Shown here piece by piece: positions 47,808 to 60,894 of a DNA stretch of 64,000 bases. A program made the translations under genes and the position numbers. Numbering within the stretch: the first letter of the stretch is position 1; the number at the start of each line of letters is the position of its first letter. The DNA is from Paramecium tetraurelia. Its lineage: Eukaryota; Ciliophora; Oligohymenophorea; Peniculida; Parameciidae. Below the pieces are notes generated by a model. It was not told the DNA's origin and ran no database searches. It was given only the letters and a program-made list of their open reading frames with translations. The stretch lies in the NCBI RefSeq assembly GCF_000165425.1, contig NW_001799300.1, forward strand, positions 419,736 through 483,735. Reading direction: 5' to 3'.

Positions 47808-50108
47808 ATGAATTAAAGAAACTTAGAGGATATACCTATAGATTAGTATGAGATGTCATCTCCATTTCTTGAGGATGGAATCAACAAATCTAACAGGTAA
47901 CCCTTGCTGATGATTAACGAAAAGAGTGATTCTTTTCAATCAAGCAATTATAAAATTGACACTCCTGGTTTCAAAGGTACTTTTAATTCAGGATCCGTTG
48001 ATTACGGTTATGCATTATTGAACTATTTTGATGAAGGAGAAGAAATAGCCGGAAACAGGAACGGTTAAATAGTAAAAAACTCTAATTCCACAAATAGTTT
48101 GTATATATGTAAATATCTTGAGTATATGCTAAGTTTATTAGAAACTTCCAGTATTTTTACCAAATTCTGTTGTTATGTTGATTTGGAAGGCCATCATTGC
48201 TGGGATCATACTGCTCTATTTTTTCGTGGTACCAATCACTGTGTGTTATGGTAGTGATGTTTGGGTATTTATACTATTAATTCAAGATTTTCTTGCCCAG
48301 CACTAAATACATAATAGATTCATTATCTTTCCTCTTTTTGCTACTTGATATAGCTTTAGAATTTTTGACAGCCTTTTATGAACATGGAAATTTAATTACA
48401 GATAAAGAAAGAATAGCTTATCAGTATTTGAGATTAAACTTTGCGTTAGATATTCTTGGCACTTTGGCCTTTGGTATTCAGTCATTCATACCAAATGACT
48501 CAGTTAATTTAATTTTGTTGTTATTTTTTTTAAAATACCCTGCACTTATAAAAATAGATTATCTTTTTGAAGAAGCTACATTATTATATCGAACATTGAG
48601 AACCATCTACAATGTAGGGAAGATTATTGTATTACTACAATTTTGCTTTTTGATATTTTCCTGTATATTTTATGTAATAGGAAAGTCCAGTGTTGAAGCA
48701 GGATATAATTCTTGGTTATTAAACGATGGTAATTTTGGAGTTATAGGAGAACTGAATCCTGGATTTTAATTTTTCTTCTCATATTACTTTGGATTAGGAA
48801 CAATGACAACAACTATGGGATATGGTGATATTACTCCATTAAATGTTTTTGAATGCACCTGGTGTCTTGGTGGAATATTTTTTGCTGTTTTCATCTTCTA
48901 AGTTAACGTTAATTCACTGTTTAAAATTATGGAAGAGTTTAATGTTCACCCCATGAAGATATTCAAAAAAAGAATAGCAGTAAATAAATTTATGCAATCC
49001 AAATCAGTGCCATTGGTAGTCTAAGAAAGAGTCAGAAGATATTTGAATGAACACTGGTATGAAGAAGGAACAAGGGATTTGACCTTAGAGTAGGAAATTT
49101 TCACTGAGTTGGCTCCTGAAATCAAGGAAGAATTATTTTATAATTCGTATGGAAAAATGTTTGACTAAATTCCATTTTTGTCTAAGACTTTCTCAATTGA
49201 ATTTTTAAGATCCATTTCAATCAAAATTGAGGAAATTAGTTTTGCCTAAAATGAAATTATTTTCTTAGACAATGTTGATTATCTCTTAGATGATTTTTCT
49301 ATTTATTTTATAGATTATGGTTCAATTCTCATTTTCGCCAACACCGGAGAATAGAGGCCTTTTTGGATCAAATAATTAGAGTCCCAGGAGTATTTTGGTG
49401 AGTGGTCTTTTTTGACTGGTAGACCTAGATTGGCATCTGCCTCTTCTATTTCTTATAGCAGGTTATACAAATTAAAGAGAGAGGTGTTTATGGATATCCT
49501 TGGATCCTTTTAGGATGATTTTGAAAAATATTGGATGATTCGAGATAAATTGATTTATTCAAATGACTTTAAAGTAATAAATAACATTTGTTGGAATTGT
49601 GAGTCAGATTCTCACTACGCAACGTAATGTCCTGTAACTCACTATATCCCACAAATAACAAAGGTAATTTGAAATTTCATACTTAGGAACTAACAATCAG
49701 TTTATATGCTGAATAGGAACGAAGTTAATATCAAAGAAAATAGAAATTAAGATGGAACACTATTTTAAGATCGTCATCTCAGATCTAAAAAACAGAGAGT
49801 TTTAGAGAATAAAATTAGGTAAATAATGTATTAAATTTTAGAATCAAGAGAACTAGGCTTAACAAGCAAACAATGCAGTTTAAGTAATATAGGATCAACA
49901 ATCATAGAAACAAAAGTAAATATTTGATAAGCCATACTAATTTAAACATTACTTTCCTAAATTCAATTACCATAAAATTTAAGCCTTCTAGAATCAAGCA
50001 GCTATTTCAAAAATTAACAATCTTAGGAAATCTGCGATGTATATCCCAAGCACAGCATATCGTTAAACAAAACAATCTGCCATTTTTGTTTGGCCAAAAT
50101 AGAGTTGA
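47808..50108 (+). CDS. K+ channel with CNBD-like C-terminus and zinc knuckle
   Basis: 736 residues, four introns (22, 22, 23, 23 nt; 737 codons exactly). The pre-S1 motif QKLPVFLPNSVVMLIWKAI leads into a six-segment membrane domain. The pore has TTMGYGDITPLN, with selectivity filter T321-M-G-Y-G-D326 where Val or Ile is usual at the Met. After S6 a C-linker (RRYLNEHWYEEG) and a degenerate cyclic-nucleotide-binding fold (FDQIPFLSKTFSIEFLRSIS ... GEWSFLTGRPRLASASS) follow. A CCHC zinc knuckle, CWNCESDSHYATQC (C580, C583, H588, C593), comes next, then a Gln-rich tail. The S4 segment is poor in Arg/Lys. Known of the family: K+ conductances in the ciliary and cell membrane that steer swimming. The stop is 20 bp before the next start. 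Confidence 0.9.
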
Positions 50109-50128
50109 TGTTTTAATAAAATTTAATT

Positions 50129-51706
50129 ATGATAAAATCATTTGGTTATCTAGTATGTGGAGCTGTTATGATTCCATCAATCACGTATCTCAAAGATTAA
50201 AGCTAGATTGGCTGGCTCTACTGTGTATCTTTATCCTGAATTTCGAACCAATCCGACATAATTTTGGCTTGCATTTTAAAGAGTTTATAGAGTTGTAAAA
50301 GCTGGCACTAATATGGCTTTAGCATACCTAACACAGCCAGATCAACCTATGGATGATAAGCATTATTATGGAGCCCTTTAATTGAGGTCAGCCTTCTAGT
50401 AGAATAAAGGTTTGTACATCAAATTCGGATAGATATTAGGATCAGTAAATTGTGAAAATATTTGTAGCTTGACATCATTATACCCGAGCCATATAGGGCA
50501 ACATTTGAAGTTATGTGCACTTAGAATATTGAAACACCCTTCGAAGATATTGAGAGATAAATACATCTTTCAACAGGTAAAAATATAGAGGATTTATTTT
50601 AATCTTTCATAAAAAAGCCTATCTCATCTGCATCAATAGCATAAGTGCATTAAGCATTTTTGAAGGATGGCAGAGAAGTTGCTGTAAAAATATAGCATCC
50701 TTGGTTGAAAGAGTAAATAGATGGAGATGTTAAACTAATTAGTTTGTTTACAGACGTAGCTGAGTTTATCTTTAAAGGTTTTAAATACAAATGGTTGGCT
50801 GAGGAATTGTAAGTGAATTTACCAAAAGAGCTTGATTTTCATGGAGAAATCAATAATGCTAAAAGAATTAAAGAAATTCTTAAACCATTTCCTGATATCT
50901 ATATTCCAAAAGTTTATGAGGAATATTGCAATGACAGGGTGATTGTAATGGAGTTCATTCATGGCACTCCTCTGTCTGATATTCTGAGAGAAAAAGAGAA
51001 ACACGATTTCAATTACCCTAAAATAGCTCACACTATTTCAACTGCATTTGCTCATTAGATATTCAAACACGGATTTGTACATTCAGATCCTCACAAAGGT
51101 AACATTATGGTTAGAAAATTAAATGGAAAACAACAAGTAGTCTTATTAGATCATGGTCTCTACACAAATTTAAATGAAAAAACAAAACTCAGTTACTCTT
51201 TGTTATGGCAAGGCATTTTAGAAATGAATTTAGATTACATAAAATAAGCAACCACTGATTTAGGTGCCGCTTAAAATTATAAATTATTTGCTTCTATGGT
51301 TACAAGCAAAAGATTTTCAGATTTGATGAATACTTCTATGAATATGTCGGACAGATTAAAAAGACCCAAAGATTAAGATGAAATTGCTATATTGATTTAA
51401 AAGGCAGCCAAAAAACATAAATAGATAACAATAATCTTAAATTAGATTGATAGGTAATTGTATAATGTTTAAAGTAGAAAACTATTGATGTTATTCAAAA
51501 TTAATGACTTCCTAAAAAATATTGAATTCAGATTAGGAAATCCAATTGATAGCTGTTAAATCACATATAATTATGTATCTATGGTGAATTATGAAGATAA
51601 AATTAAAAAGCAAAATTTTCTTAGAAGAATGATGTATAAATTCCGGCTCATGTTGCATAAAGTAAAATTTGAAATTTTAAGTATTGTTATGAGTATTATT
51701 ATGTGA
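50129..51706 (+). CDS. ABC1/ADCK-family atypical kinase (ADCK1-like)
   Basis: 510 residues, two introns (22 and 23 nt; 511 codons exactly). Family signatures run in order: GLYIKFGQILGS (KxGQ motif) near residue 95, SASIAQVHQAFLKDGREVAV, the ELDFHGEINNAKR helix pair, DRVIVMEFIHGTP, the catalytic loop HSDPHKGNIMVR near residue 303, and VVLLDHGLY near 327 in place of DFG. The N-terminus MIKSFGYLVCGAVMIP is hydrophobic and may anchor the protein in mitochondria. ABC1 proteins support coenzyme Q and lipid metabolism in mitochondria. It follows the K+ channel stop by only 20 bp. Confidence 0.9.
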
Positions 51707-51749
51707 AAATGTGTATGACATATTATGAATATTTTTATTAAATTTAATT

Positions 51750-51992
51750 ATGAATATTGAGTGGAAATTATAGAATATTGTCAAAGCCTTAGGTATGACT
51801 TGTTTATAATAAATAAGGTTTCTTTTGTTTATTTACTATGCCTCCATATGCATTCTATTGGAAATATAGTTCAATGAGTAATAATAATGTTTATTTTTAG
51901 AAAGTTTTGAAAAAGGAATTTATAATGACTTTGACAGAGTGCACAGCAAAGGAAAATCTTTAGCCGATATCCCAAAAAAAGAAAAAATATGA
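51750..51992 (+). CDS. 64-residue single-pass protein, three exons
   Basis: Only 195 coding bases but two introns (25 and 23 nt) are needed and both keep the frame (65 codons exactly). MNIEWKLQNIVKALGF precedes a short hydrophobic segment (FFCLFTMPPYAFYW, residues 16-30), followed by a basic tail ending SLADIPKKEKI. Size, single membrane helix and lack of signal peptide fit a small subunit of a mitochondrial membrane complex, which is inference. It starts 43 bp after the ABC1 kinase stop. Confidence 0.6.
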
Positions 51993-52172
51993 TATTTCTC
52001 TATTTATTTCAATAAATTACAAATTGCTCAATTTTCTTAACCTTTCTTTATTGACTACAAATTTCTGTTGGTGTTTTGAGAGTCATAATATTCTAACAGC
52101 AACTCGAATACCTTCAACATAAAACCTTATTTATAATTTATTTTATCAATTTTAATTATAAATCAATAAAAA

Positions 52173-55100
52173 ATGGATGAAGCTTAAAAAAGTTATCTAA
52201 ATTTATTGAAGAAGACTTTTGAAAAAAGGCAGGAGTTTATTAGATATGATGTTGTCCTCTTTCAACAATTCAGAAATAAATTGACTGTTCACAGCGCAGC
52301 AATCTCAAGGAATTCAGAAATGCTTGTGTGTGGTTGTAGCAAGGTGTGTTGTATCTTATAATCATGATAATAGAGCATCATTATCTTATATGACCTTATA
52401 TCCAAACAGGCTATAAAGGCATCAAATAAAAAGCAATTGCAATTTAGAAAACATCAAATAGTAACTGTTGCATTTTCGAATTGTTATGACTATATCATCG
52501 CAGGTAAAAATAAATATAATTTAGGAAATACTATGGGTGATTTGCTAATATATGAAATTACAATTGACATTTAAAATTAGAAATTTGAGTTAGATCTTAT
52601 GAGATTTGTCCCGTAATATCATGAAAAAGCATTGCAAATAATTTTTCACTCAAGCATAGATCATTTATTAACGATCAGCAGTGACAAACTTAGAGTTACA
52701 ATGATAAGTGAGTTTATTCAACATGAAAACATTGATGAATCTTAGATTTAAATCAGTCAAAATTTAGGAGGGGCTACAACTTCCAAATTGTCCTATCATA
52801 ATGGTCATTATTATTTATACATAGGAATGAGAAACAATAAAATAGTTCAAATTAGATCATGTAATTTACACTTTTAATTAATTTAGCCCAGCTATATTCA
52901 AAACCTAAGAATGAAACATTTGTTTATTCGATTAATAGCTCGAGTTCTGTGATCAGTAAACTAGAAGTATCAAATGATCAGTCTCTACTTGCAATCGCCT
53001 ACCAAAGTGCATAGTAAGAGTAAGGAAACTTGTAGATTGTGTATTTAAAAAAAGGAAAGTAAATATATTCATAAAATGGGATAACAAAATTAAAAATAAG
53101 TTAGCTTTTATTCTTTAACTCGAATTCTCACTTATGCATTAGTTCTTGGGATGGTACCTTTCATATTTTGGACATTAAAAGTAAAGAAATATTAAAGACA
53201 TACTCTCATGTAATGCATGAATAAGGAGTGATAACCTTCTTTCCTTTAACAGAGGTTTCAGAGTTTCCAAATCTAATATCTGTAGGGCAGGATCATCAAA
53301 TAAAGAAATATTATTTCGGAAAAATAAAAGAATAGCTATTCGAATATATTCCATTCATTTTTTGGGTTGAATAACGAATAAGATAAGAGTTATAATTCTA
53401 GAGTGAATTGCATAATTATTAAAAATTACTTTACATAGAAAGCATGGGAGTAGATAGCGTTAAAATGAGAGAATTAAATTAAAGTATTTTTGGATTCGAA
53501 AAATTTGACCCATTAATTAAAAGAATAATAGACTATAGCGAATACAAGGAGAGAGCATTCTATTTATATAAAAAATATGAATCAGAAATGTAACAAACAA
53601 TAGCCTCTTCAATATAAAGACCAAATAAATTACCTCCATTAGATTTACAGTAAAAGAATCCATAAGTTGATGCCCCTTAAAACCTTATTCAAAGTGGAAT
53701 TTTAGTAAATCCAATTTAAATTCAAGAACCTTTAAAAATATTTTCTGAATATTTTTCATTCACTTTTAAACGAATTTCTGATACAATTATCTATGACAGA
53801 ATTAAGTTGATGGTTCTATAAAAATGCAATTTCATTTTTGATGAAAGATACCCTTTCAAATAGCATTTATTCTCCAATCTAAAACGAATGAAAAATTTAA
53901 AATACTTAGACCTTTCATATAATTCTTTGTACCTTGAAGATGTATTATAAATTCTAGAATAACTAAAAAATGTCACTTTGTTGGATTTCTTAAGTTTAGC
54001 TCATAATAATTTAGGAGATAGTTCAACCATTAAATTCAATAACTCTGACGCCATTATGAGACTTTTAGATGAAGTTGAGGCAATATCCTTAAGGTCTAAT
54101 AATTTGTCAGATATTGATGGAGAATCTATTTTGAATTAAATAAAACATGTAAGGATATTTAATAAATTCAATAGTTTAAAAAATTAAAAATATTAGATGT
54201 TTCTGGTAATTTATCCTTTAAAGATAAGACCTTATAGGCGTTATAGAGAATAACAATTCTGTAAAATAAAATTGAATTTTCTTCTTAAAGAAATGATTTT
54301 CTAAATTTCTTAAATAATATTAGAATTTTATAAGAGAATGAATAGTAAGAAGAACTTGAAGATTAGATGAAATCTTAAGATAAGCAAAGTAATTTAGGAG
54401 AAAATGAAAAATTAATTGAAAATCTGCCTGAACAGCAACCTTCCTAGACTTTTGATAGATCGGCTTCAATGTCTAGTTCTGGTAATTATATGTCATTGCA
54501 ATTGTTATGTATTTAATTTTAAAAGGAGGTTTGTGAATAAGCGATGAAAACGGCAACAGATTTTTTGGTTTAAAGAAAAATAACAAACTTATATATATAT
54601 GTTGTTGATAATAAGGAGGATGATGTGTGGGAGACATCAATTTCAATTTATTATACAAGAGGACTGAAAAAGCTGAATGATTATATATTTGGTTGCTTAG
54701 GAGGAATTATTTTAGTAGTTTTTTCATGTTTTGTAGGGATTTATTAAATCATCAGATAGGAAGGTTTCTATTGTATTAGAAGAATCTTTTGTACAAATTA
54801 CTGTTTATGGAAATATTTAGCTTGTGGATTTTGTACTTTCTTAACTACATCCTTTGGAAAGTTTATTGTTAAATTATTTGGTGTAGAACAATCCTACTTT
54901 GAGTATAATCCTAAAATAATAAATCTAGAATAAGAATTAATAAATATCAAATATAAAGGATTTATCCTTTTTACAATATATTTTATCAGCTACTATTTTG
55001 TAGTAGTCTTTCTACCTATAATATTTGTGAATGCTTGCTCTGGTCAATAATGGTTAGGTCATTTGATTTATATTGCTTTTGCTTGTTATTCCTTTCTTGT

Positions 55101-57291
55101 CGAAGGCTATCTTGGTTTAACAATCAGTAATCTTAAGGTTACTACTAATGAATATACTGATGGTAGCACACTGGCAAGATATTTTTACATTATCAAAGAT
55201 CTATTAATCAGTCAATTAACCAAATTTGAATTGTACACATGCATTTGTTTCATTGTGCTAGTTGATTCTTGTTAAATATCAGTTGCTATCGCTTGGATAG
55301 GAGTTGGGATAATTTGTTTTAATTTACTATTAGATTTAGCTTTAATAGTTAGATATTTATTAATACCTTATATAAATCAAAAGAAACCTTCCTATATAGA
55401 TATTTTTACGCAGTTTTCAACTCTTTATTAAATGAATATTGTCACAAATTTACTTGAAAAATGGTCTGAATAAAATACAATATATATTTTTTTCTTGAAA
55501 TCAGAAGTACCCTAAAAAGTTGTAGTTTCAATTATCAAAACATTTTTTCAAGACACTCCATTACTTATTTTATAAGCTGTTTACTTAGGTATGAATCCAA
55601 CTCAAATCAAAATTTAAATTTTCATCGTTTCATTTACAACAGTGGTCATTCATTTCATATTTTCTATGATCAAAATGTTATCAATTACAAGAGCTGCCAA
55701 AATCAATGAAGAAATTGTTTTAACAGAAGTTTCAAAAGTTAAATTTCATAATAAATAAATAAAAATAATTCAAGAATTAAAAAAATTTATTAGAAACCTC
55801 AAAAAAAAGTTCTAAAATATAATCACTTAACATAATTAGAGGAATGAAAATTTAATCACTTCTTTAGTAGATGCTGAAAGAGCCTTACTTAATAGACCTC
55901 ATACAATGCAAAATTTTGAATTATATCTCAAATAAAAGAGCTCTAAGATCCTACCAGCTCGAAAGGGAATTACATAAATAGGTAATAAGATCTAAAGGAT
56001 TAATGTTTCAAAAAATTAGAAGATTAATTAAGAAGAGCTTCAAAAATTAATATCTGTGAAAGCCTCACTAGATATATTTGGAAATAAAGTAAAAAGTTGG
56101 AAGATAAACAATGAAATACCGCTTGATCTAACTGATGTCTTATTAAATGATGTTCCTAGATAATTTTTTACTATTGATTTGGATTGGGAGGCAAGCTAAC
56201 CTTGGGTTGGAAACATGAGAATATCTTCTTTGAAATAAGAGATCGAAGGACTTAAGATGGCCTATAGACACTTTTAAAATTCAGGTGATTTAAATATATT
56301 GGATTTAGGATTTGGTTCAGGATATATTTCTTTTTTTTTATTGGCATTAGCGTTAAAAAGGAAAAAGCTCTTTTCAATTCAGTTGCATTTAGTAGATCAT
56401 CATCCTGATGCAATCAAGTATTTTGAATAAAAGCTCAATACAGAATTTTCCCATTTAAAAAAGATATGTAAAATTGAATATCACTTACACGATTGTTTTG
56501 AAGGTTTAAACTTATTTTAAGATTAAAAATTCAACTTTATACACCTTGGTTATGCAACAACTAAATGGAGAATTCAAAGAGATATAATACCATTACTTTC
56601 TGATGATGGATTGATTTTTGGTTACGAAACAGTAAGCAGTTTAGAATAAAAAGCATTTTCATGGAGTTAAGCCCAAAAATAAATGGTTTATTCATAAAAC
56701 TTAGAATAATATGGAATAATGGAACCACTGACTATCCAACTAAAAGGAGTTGATTAGAATTTTTTAGATAATCAAATAAAATAACAATTAGATATCCTTA
56801 ATCATATACGGTTGTATGATTAATGCGCTTTATGTGAAAAAAAGCTAAGTAAAGAAGATAAATAATTTATTAATCATTATTGGGGAGAGGTAATTTGTTT
56901 TTCTTGTGGAAATGAGCAATTAGAATAATAGGGTGAAGAAATTGACATAGCAAAAATTAATTATAGATGCAACGTTATATACTACACAGGCAGCAATTGC
57001 AAATTATCTTAGATAAAACAAATTTCTATTTTGTTAGAGAACTTAACTTATCCATTTGGCCATAAGGTTGGAACCATTCGAGAATATTCTTATGTGTGCT
57101 CATCTTGCAATTCTAAACGAGGATTTGGATTTTTATACAAATGCTTAATTTGTGATTCTGTGCATTATTGCAACACTTGCGGACTGTAATTAATGAGAGA
57201 TAATTAAATGAAGTATCATTCTGCTTGCAATTAAGATCATCCTCTATTGAGAATAGTTTTTCCATCAAAGACATAAAAAGGGAAAAAATGA
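52173..57291 (+). CDS. WD40-LRR-XKR-like TM-PCMT-like methyltransferase-zinc finger fusion
   Basis: 1,671 residues; four introns (30, 21, 26, 26 nt) leave 5,016 coding bases, exactly 1,672 codons. Residues about 20-450: WD40 propeller (ISRNSEMLVCGCSKSIIILY, CISSWDGTFHILDIKS, LISVGQDHQIKKYYFG). About 545-690: leucine-rich repeats (NLKYLDLSYNSLYLED, AISLRSNNLSDIDG, LKILDVSGN). About 800-1,170: multiple membrane segments, beginning FGCLGGIILVVFSCFVGIY, including FFQDTPLLILQAVYLG, which resembles the signature of XK-related proteins. About 1,300-1,480: methyltransferase of L-isoaspartyl (PCMT) type, with QPWVGNMRISSLKQEIEGL, motif I ILDLGFGSGYISFF, acidic VDHHPDAIKYF and FNFIHLGYATTKW. About 1,515-1,671: Cys-rich tail with ZZ-like CSSCNSKRGFGFLYKCLIC ... 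HYCNTC. No internal start or stop divides it. Confidence 0.85.
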
Positions 57292-58305
57292 ATTAATTAT
57301 ATAATTATGAATTTTTATTTGGCCAATTCGTTCTGTAATTTCAAATTAAAATATAATTTTTGCCAAAACAATGTTTGATTTTTATTTTTATTAAATCCCA
57401 TGTGTTAATAAATAACATTTTTATTCTTGAGCCTCATGAAAATAAATTTGAGAAAAACCCTGAAAAAATTTACTATTTAATCTTATGTATTATTGTCCTA
57501 TCTTCTAAATTGATTAAAGCTGTAAGAACTTCTGTGCTTTAAATACACAATTCATAGACTAAGTGAAGGATAATTTGATTTCTTCTACTTCCTTATTTGC
57601 GGAATTTACATATGGGTTAGTTATGATGTGAATGCAATTATTAATAACTGGCCACACTTTATGCATTTTAGGTTGGCTAATAGAATATGAAAAGTTATTT
57701 ATAATTAGACTTTAGCTTTAATGCAGGTGAAAAACTTGTGCTGTCGGACTACATTTACGATGGTTTTTACATAGCAAAATGCTGCAATGGATGTGGCTTT
57801 TATTCAAGTGAACCTTCGGTTGATATGAAGATTTGAATATTTAGCTGATAGATTCTGTGGAATTTTTAAAGTTTGGAGAGAGGATACTTCAGTTGAAATA
57901 TCATATATCACTCATAAGTTAATTGAAACAAATTCTATAGATTCTCTTGAATTATCATATATCACTCTGCTTCATCAATCCGTATTTTTTTTATGTACAA
58001 ATTCTAAAAGAGCATTTATATGCAACTAATATAAAGTCATCAGCATTTGCTCATTACTACGCATCCATAATATTGTTACCTCTTATTTAAAAATGTTCAT
58101 TTTTCTTTGATTCTTTCTTAAATCATTCCTTAGAAATAGTTAAGCAGATATTAAAAAACTTTATGAAACCCCTTTTTTAAAGAAATTTTTTCTGGATTAG
58201 ATAATATTTTATATAAACACTAATATATTAATGATTTTGATTATAATTGCACAGATTACCAAATGATAGATATAGTAGCTACATATGTGTAATGCAACAA
58301 CAATC
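57292..58305. other. Start of subtelomeric gene-poor DNA
   Basis: About 1 kb without a supported gene. Short plus-strand pieces look protein-like (around 57720-57840) but close quickly on TGA. A 14-base motif TATCATATATCACT occurs twice, near 57900 and 57954, within related flanks, a small local duplication. Confidence 0.45.
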
Positions 58306-59271
58306 ATGAAACGATTAAAAAAAATATGTCTATTAAAGTAAAGAATAGTAAAATTGCTATTACTGAGCAGTATTGAGAATATTTATGTTCTTATAGGAAA
58401 TTTGAAGCTAATCTAAGAAGATTAAGAATAGAATATTTCCATTGAAGATTTATTACCTCTAGAATATTTGGAGTTATTGTCAATAGATATTATTGGATAT
58501 TTCGATGATAGTTCAATACGGGATTTGAGTTGTGACTTTACTTTAATTTAAGGTAGCGAGTTGAAACACTTAATTAAAGATTATTAAAGTTTATAATCTA
58601 TAATACTTAATGTCAAGAAGGAAATTGATGCAATAATTAAAATATATTGCGAACTATAATTAAACCATACTGCTATTGATATAGCTTAAGAATTTGATTT
58701 ACATCTATTACATTTGAAATAAACTTAATTTGATACCTTAATGTTGATTTCATTAATGCAAATTAAGTTTAACTGAGAAATTGTATCATATATTCAATCA
58801 AATAATTGGCAACCAATCCAAAAAATGTTAAATCTTATATTGGGAATTAGAAATTTAAATTTAAATAATTCAACAATTTTTGATTTTGTTTCTAGAAGTT
58901 GTTAAATCTATTTAAAAATATTTTAAAAAAGCTTAAATAACTTCAAGGAATCCTAATTAGTAACTTATGTTTCTATTTACAAATCTCAATTTCATAATTC
59001 TTTTCTATTTAAGAAAATAGTAGAATCAAATCAAGAAGATGGATGTATTTTTGCCAATAATATTTAACTTAAATGTGTTAGTGGAGCTAATCAATCATCT
59101 AATTTCTAAATTATTGAACAATCCCCTTTTAACAACTGTGTTTCCTATTAATTCAATAATGGAAAATGGTATATTAGTTGCATTAAAAATCAATATAAAT
59201 AAAGTCATTGTATTAAAATTATTTATAATTAATTGATTTTTTTATAAGTAATTAGTTATAATCTTGTTTGA
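58306..59271 (+). pseudogene. 322-codon frame broken by one in-frame TGA
   Basis: A frame from ATG 58306 runs to TGA 59269-59271, interrupted once by TGA 58774-58776 at codon 157. Both halves continue in the same frame, and no GT...AG pair of intron size surrounds the stop. The product would be Leu/Ile-rich in its first part and carries several Cys in its last 100 residues (CIFANNIQLKCVSGANQ, NNCVSYQFNNGKWYISC). I do not recognise the family with confidence; large surface or REJ-type proteins are possible. Location beside the telomere and the single lesion favour a young pseudogene. Confidence 0.5.
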
Positions 59272-60894
59272 TTGTAAGCCCTTCAATTAATATCTGCTTA
59301 TAAAATACATTTCAAATAGAATCAAAATCTTTGATTAAGTATATTCTTTCTAGTTTTCTTCATTAAGATTTTTTTATTATTTGAATTATGCAATTCTTTG
59401 GAATAGTTTTTGGAGCCTATTAAATACTTATAAATGAACCTTCTTTAAGATTATTTGAAATTATAACTTCTATATTTACTAAATTCTTGGCTTTCCTATT
59501 AATAAAGATATATGATTTCAGCTTTCTAAGTTGACTAGGATATGACTCAAAAGGATTAAAACTTGTTTAATTTAAGAAACGATTTCAATAAGTTTTGATG
59601 CTTTAGATGAATTATAAATCCTAAATGCGAGTGAATAAAAATTAGAATTATTTAGCAATTATGCTAGGATATTATTGTAATAATATATGTCAAGATATTT
59701 ACAAATCATATTTAATAATAATAATAATTATTATTTTTTTTTTGTAATTGAAAAGATTTAAAAACCTCTTTTTTCGATTTATAGCATAATCTTTGGCCTC
59801 AGCATAGTTATAATCAAGAGTACTTAGTTCATTCTTTCAGATTTGAAACTTCTTTAAGATAGAGTACCCAAACTCATAATAAATTATAAAATCTATTTAT
59901 TCAACTTAAATTTTATTTAACTTTATTTATCTTTGAGTTTAGCAAGGATGATCGTTGTCTCTGCTTTTATTTCAAACTGAAAAATTTAACATCTAAAACA
60001 AGTGAAAGCCTATCTTGTTACACAACAACTTTTACAAAACAGTAGTGATTTGACTATCACTTTTATTTTCAAATTCTCTTCAACTAATTATTTTTTTCTC
60101 TGTCTTCAAAATTAAAAATGCGAAACTGTAACCTTGAATAAAAATTTATTATCTCAATTACATAGAGTCCAAAAATTATATTTCAAAAAATTCCAAAGCT
60201 GTTCTTTATTATTCTTCAGACAACTTTTCAGAATGTTATAAGTGAAAATGGCTAACAGCATAGTCCTTTTCCTTACTCATCTATCTTTTTCTTTAAGATA
60301 GGATTGTCTTTTCAAAATTTGAGTTTTTAGTCAATATCAAGAAAACATGTTAATATTTGTTGGCTGAGTTAAATTAGAATTGTAAACCTATGTCGCAATA
60401 AAATTAAAAGTATTTATGAAGAGAGAAATATTGATGGTGAATATGAAATTATTTGATAATAATATATTGATTGAATCAAAACAAATTATTTTATGAAGAT
60501 TAACCTCTTGCACTTAAGTATTATACAAATATGATTTCACTGCATCTTCAAATATGTTCCTTAGCTTTTTCTACTACCCCTTTAATATCTTTGATAGGTT
60601 ACTTTCTAAATAAGTTAAAATGATTAATATTTCTTCAATCCAATTAATCCTATATATATCCTGAAATAAATATATTTATGAAGAGCTGCTTTCTTTTTTT
60701 AATATTTAATCAACTTTTTCACTAAAAGCTGTGTTTTTTTGAAGTTTCATATTCGGCTTTTATTTTATTCCCAAAGATATTGCTGCCATTTGAACTTCAA
60801 TTTCAAATTCTTATAAATTTAAACGTAAGAAATTAGTATTTAGTTAATAATTCTTATTCTTTTAATAAATTTATTCTCATTTAATTAATCAAGA
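59272..60894. other. Subtelomeric AT-rich DNA, decayed
   Basis: About 1.6 kb without a supported gene. A short minus-strand piece near 59785-59825 reads LDYNYAEAKDYA and recalls a repeat protein, but frames close on both sides. Includes a simple (TAA)n/(T)n tract near 59710-59745. Confidence 0.5.

Noticed and set aside
52173-57291. Two or three separate genes (WD40-LRR, membrane protein, methyltransferase)
   Set aside because: The frame is continuous with no TGA between domains after four standard introns, and total exon length is an exact multiple of three.
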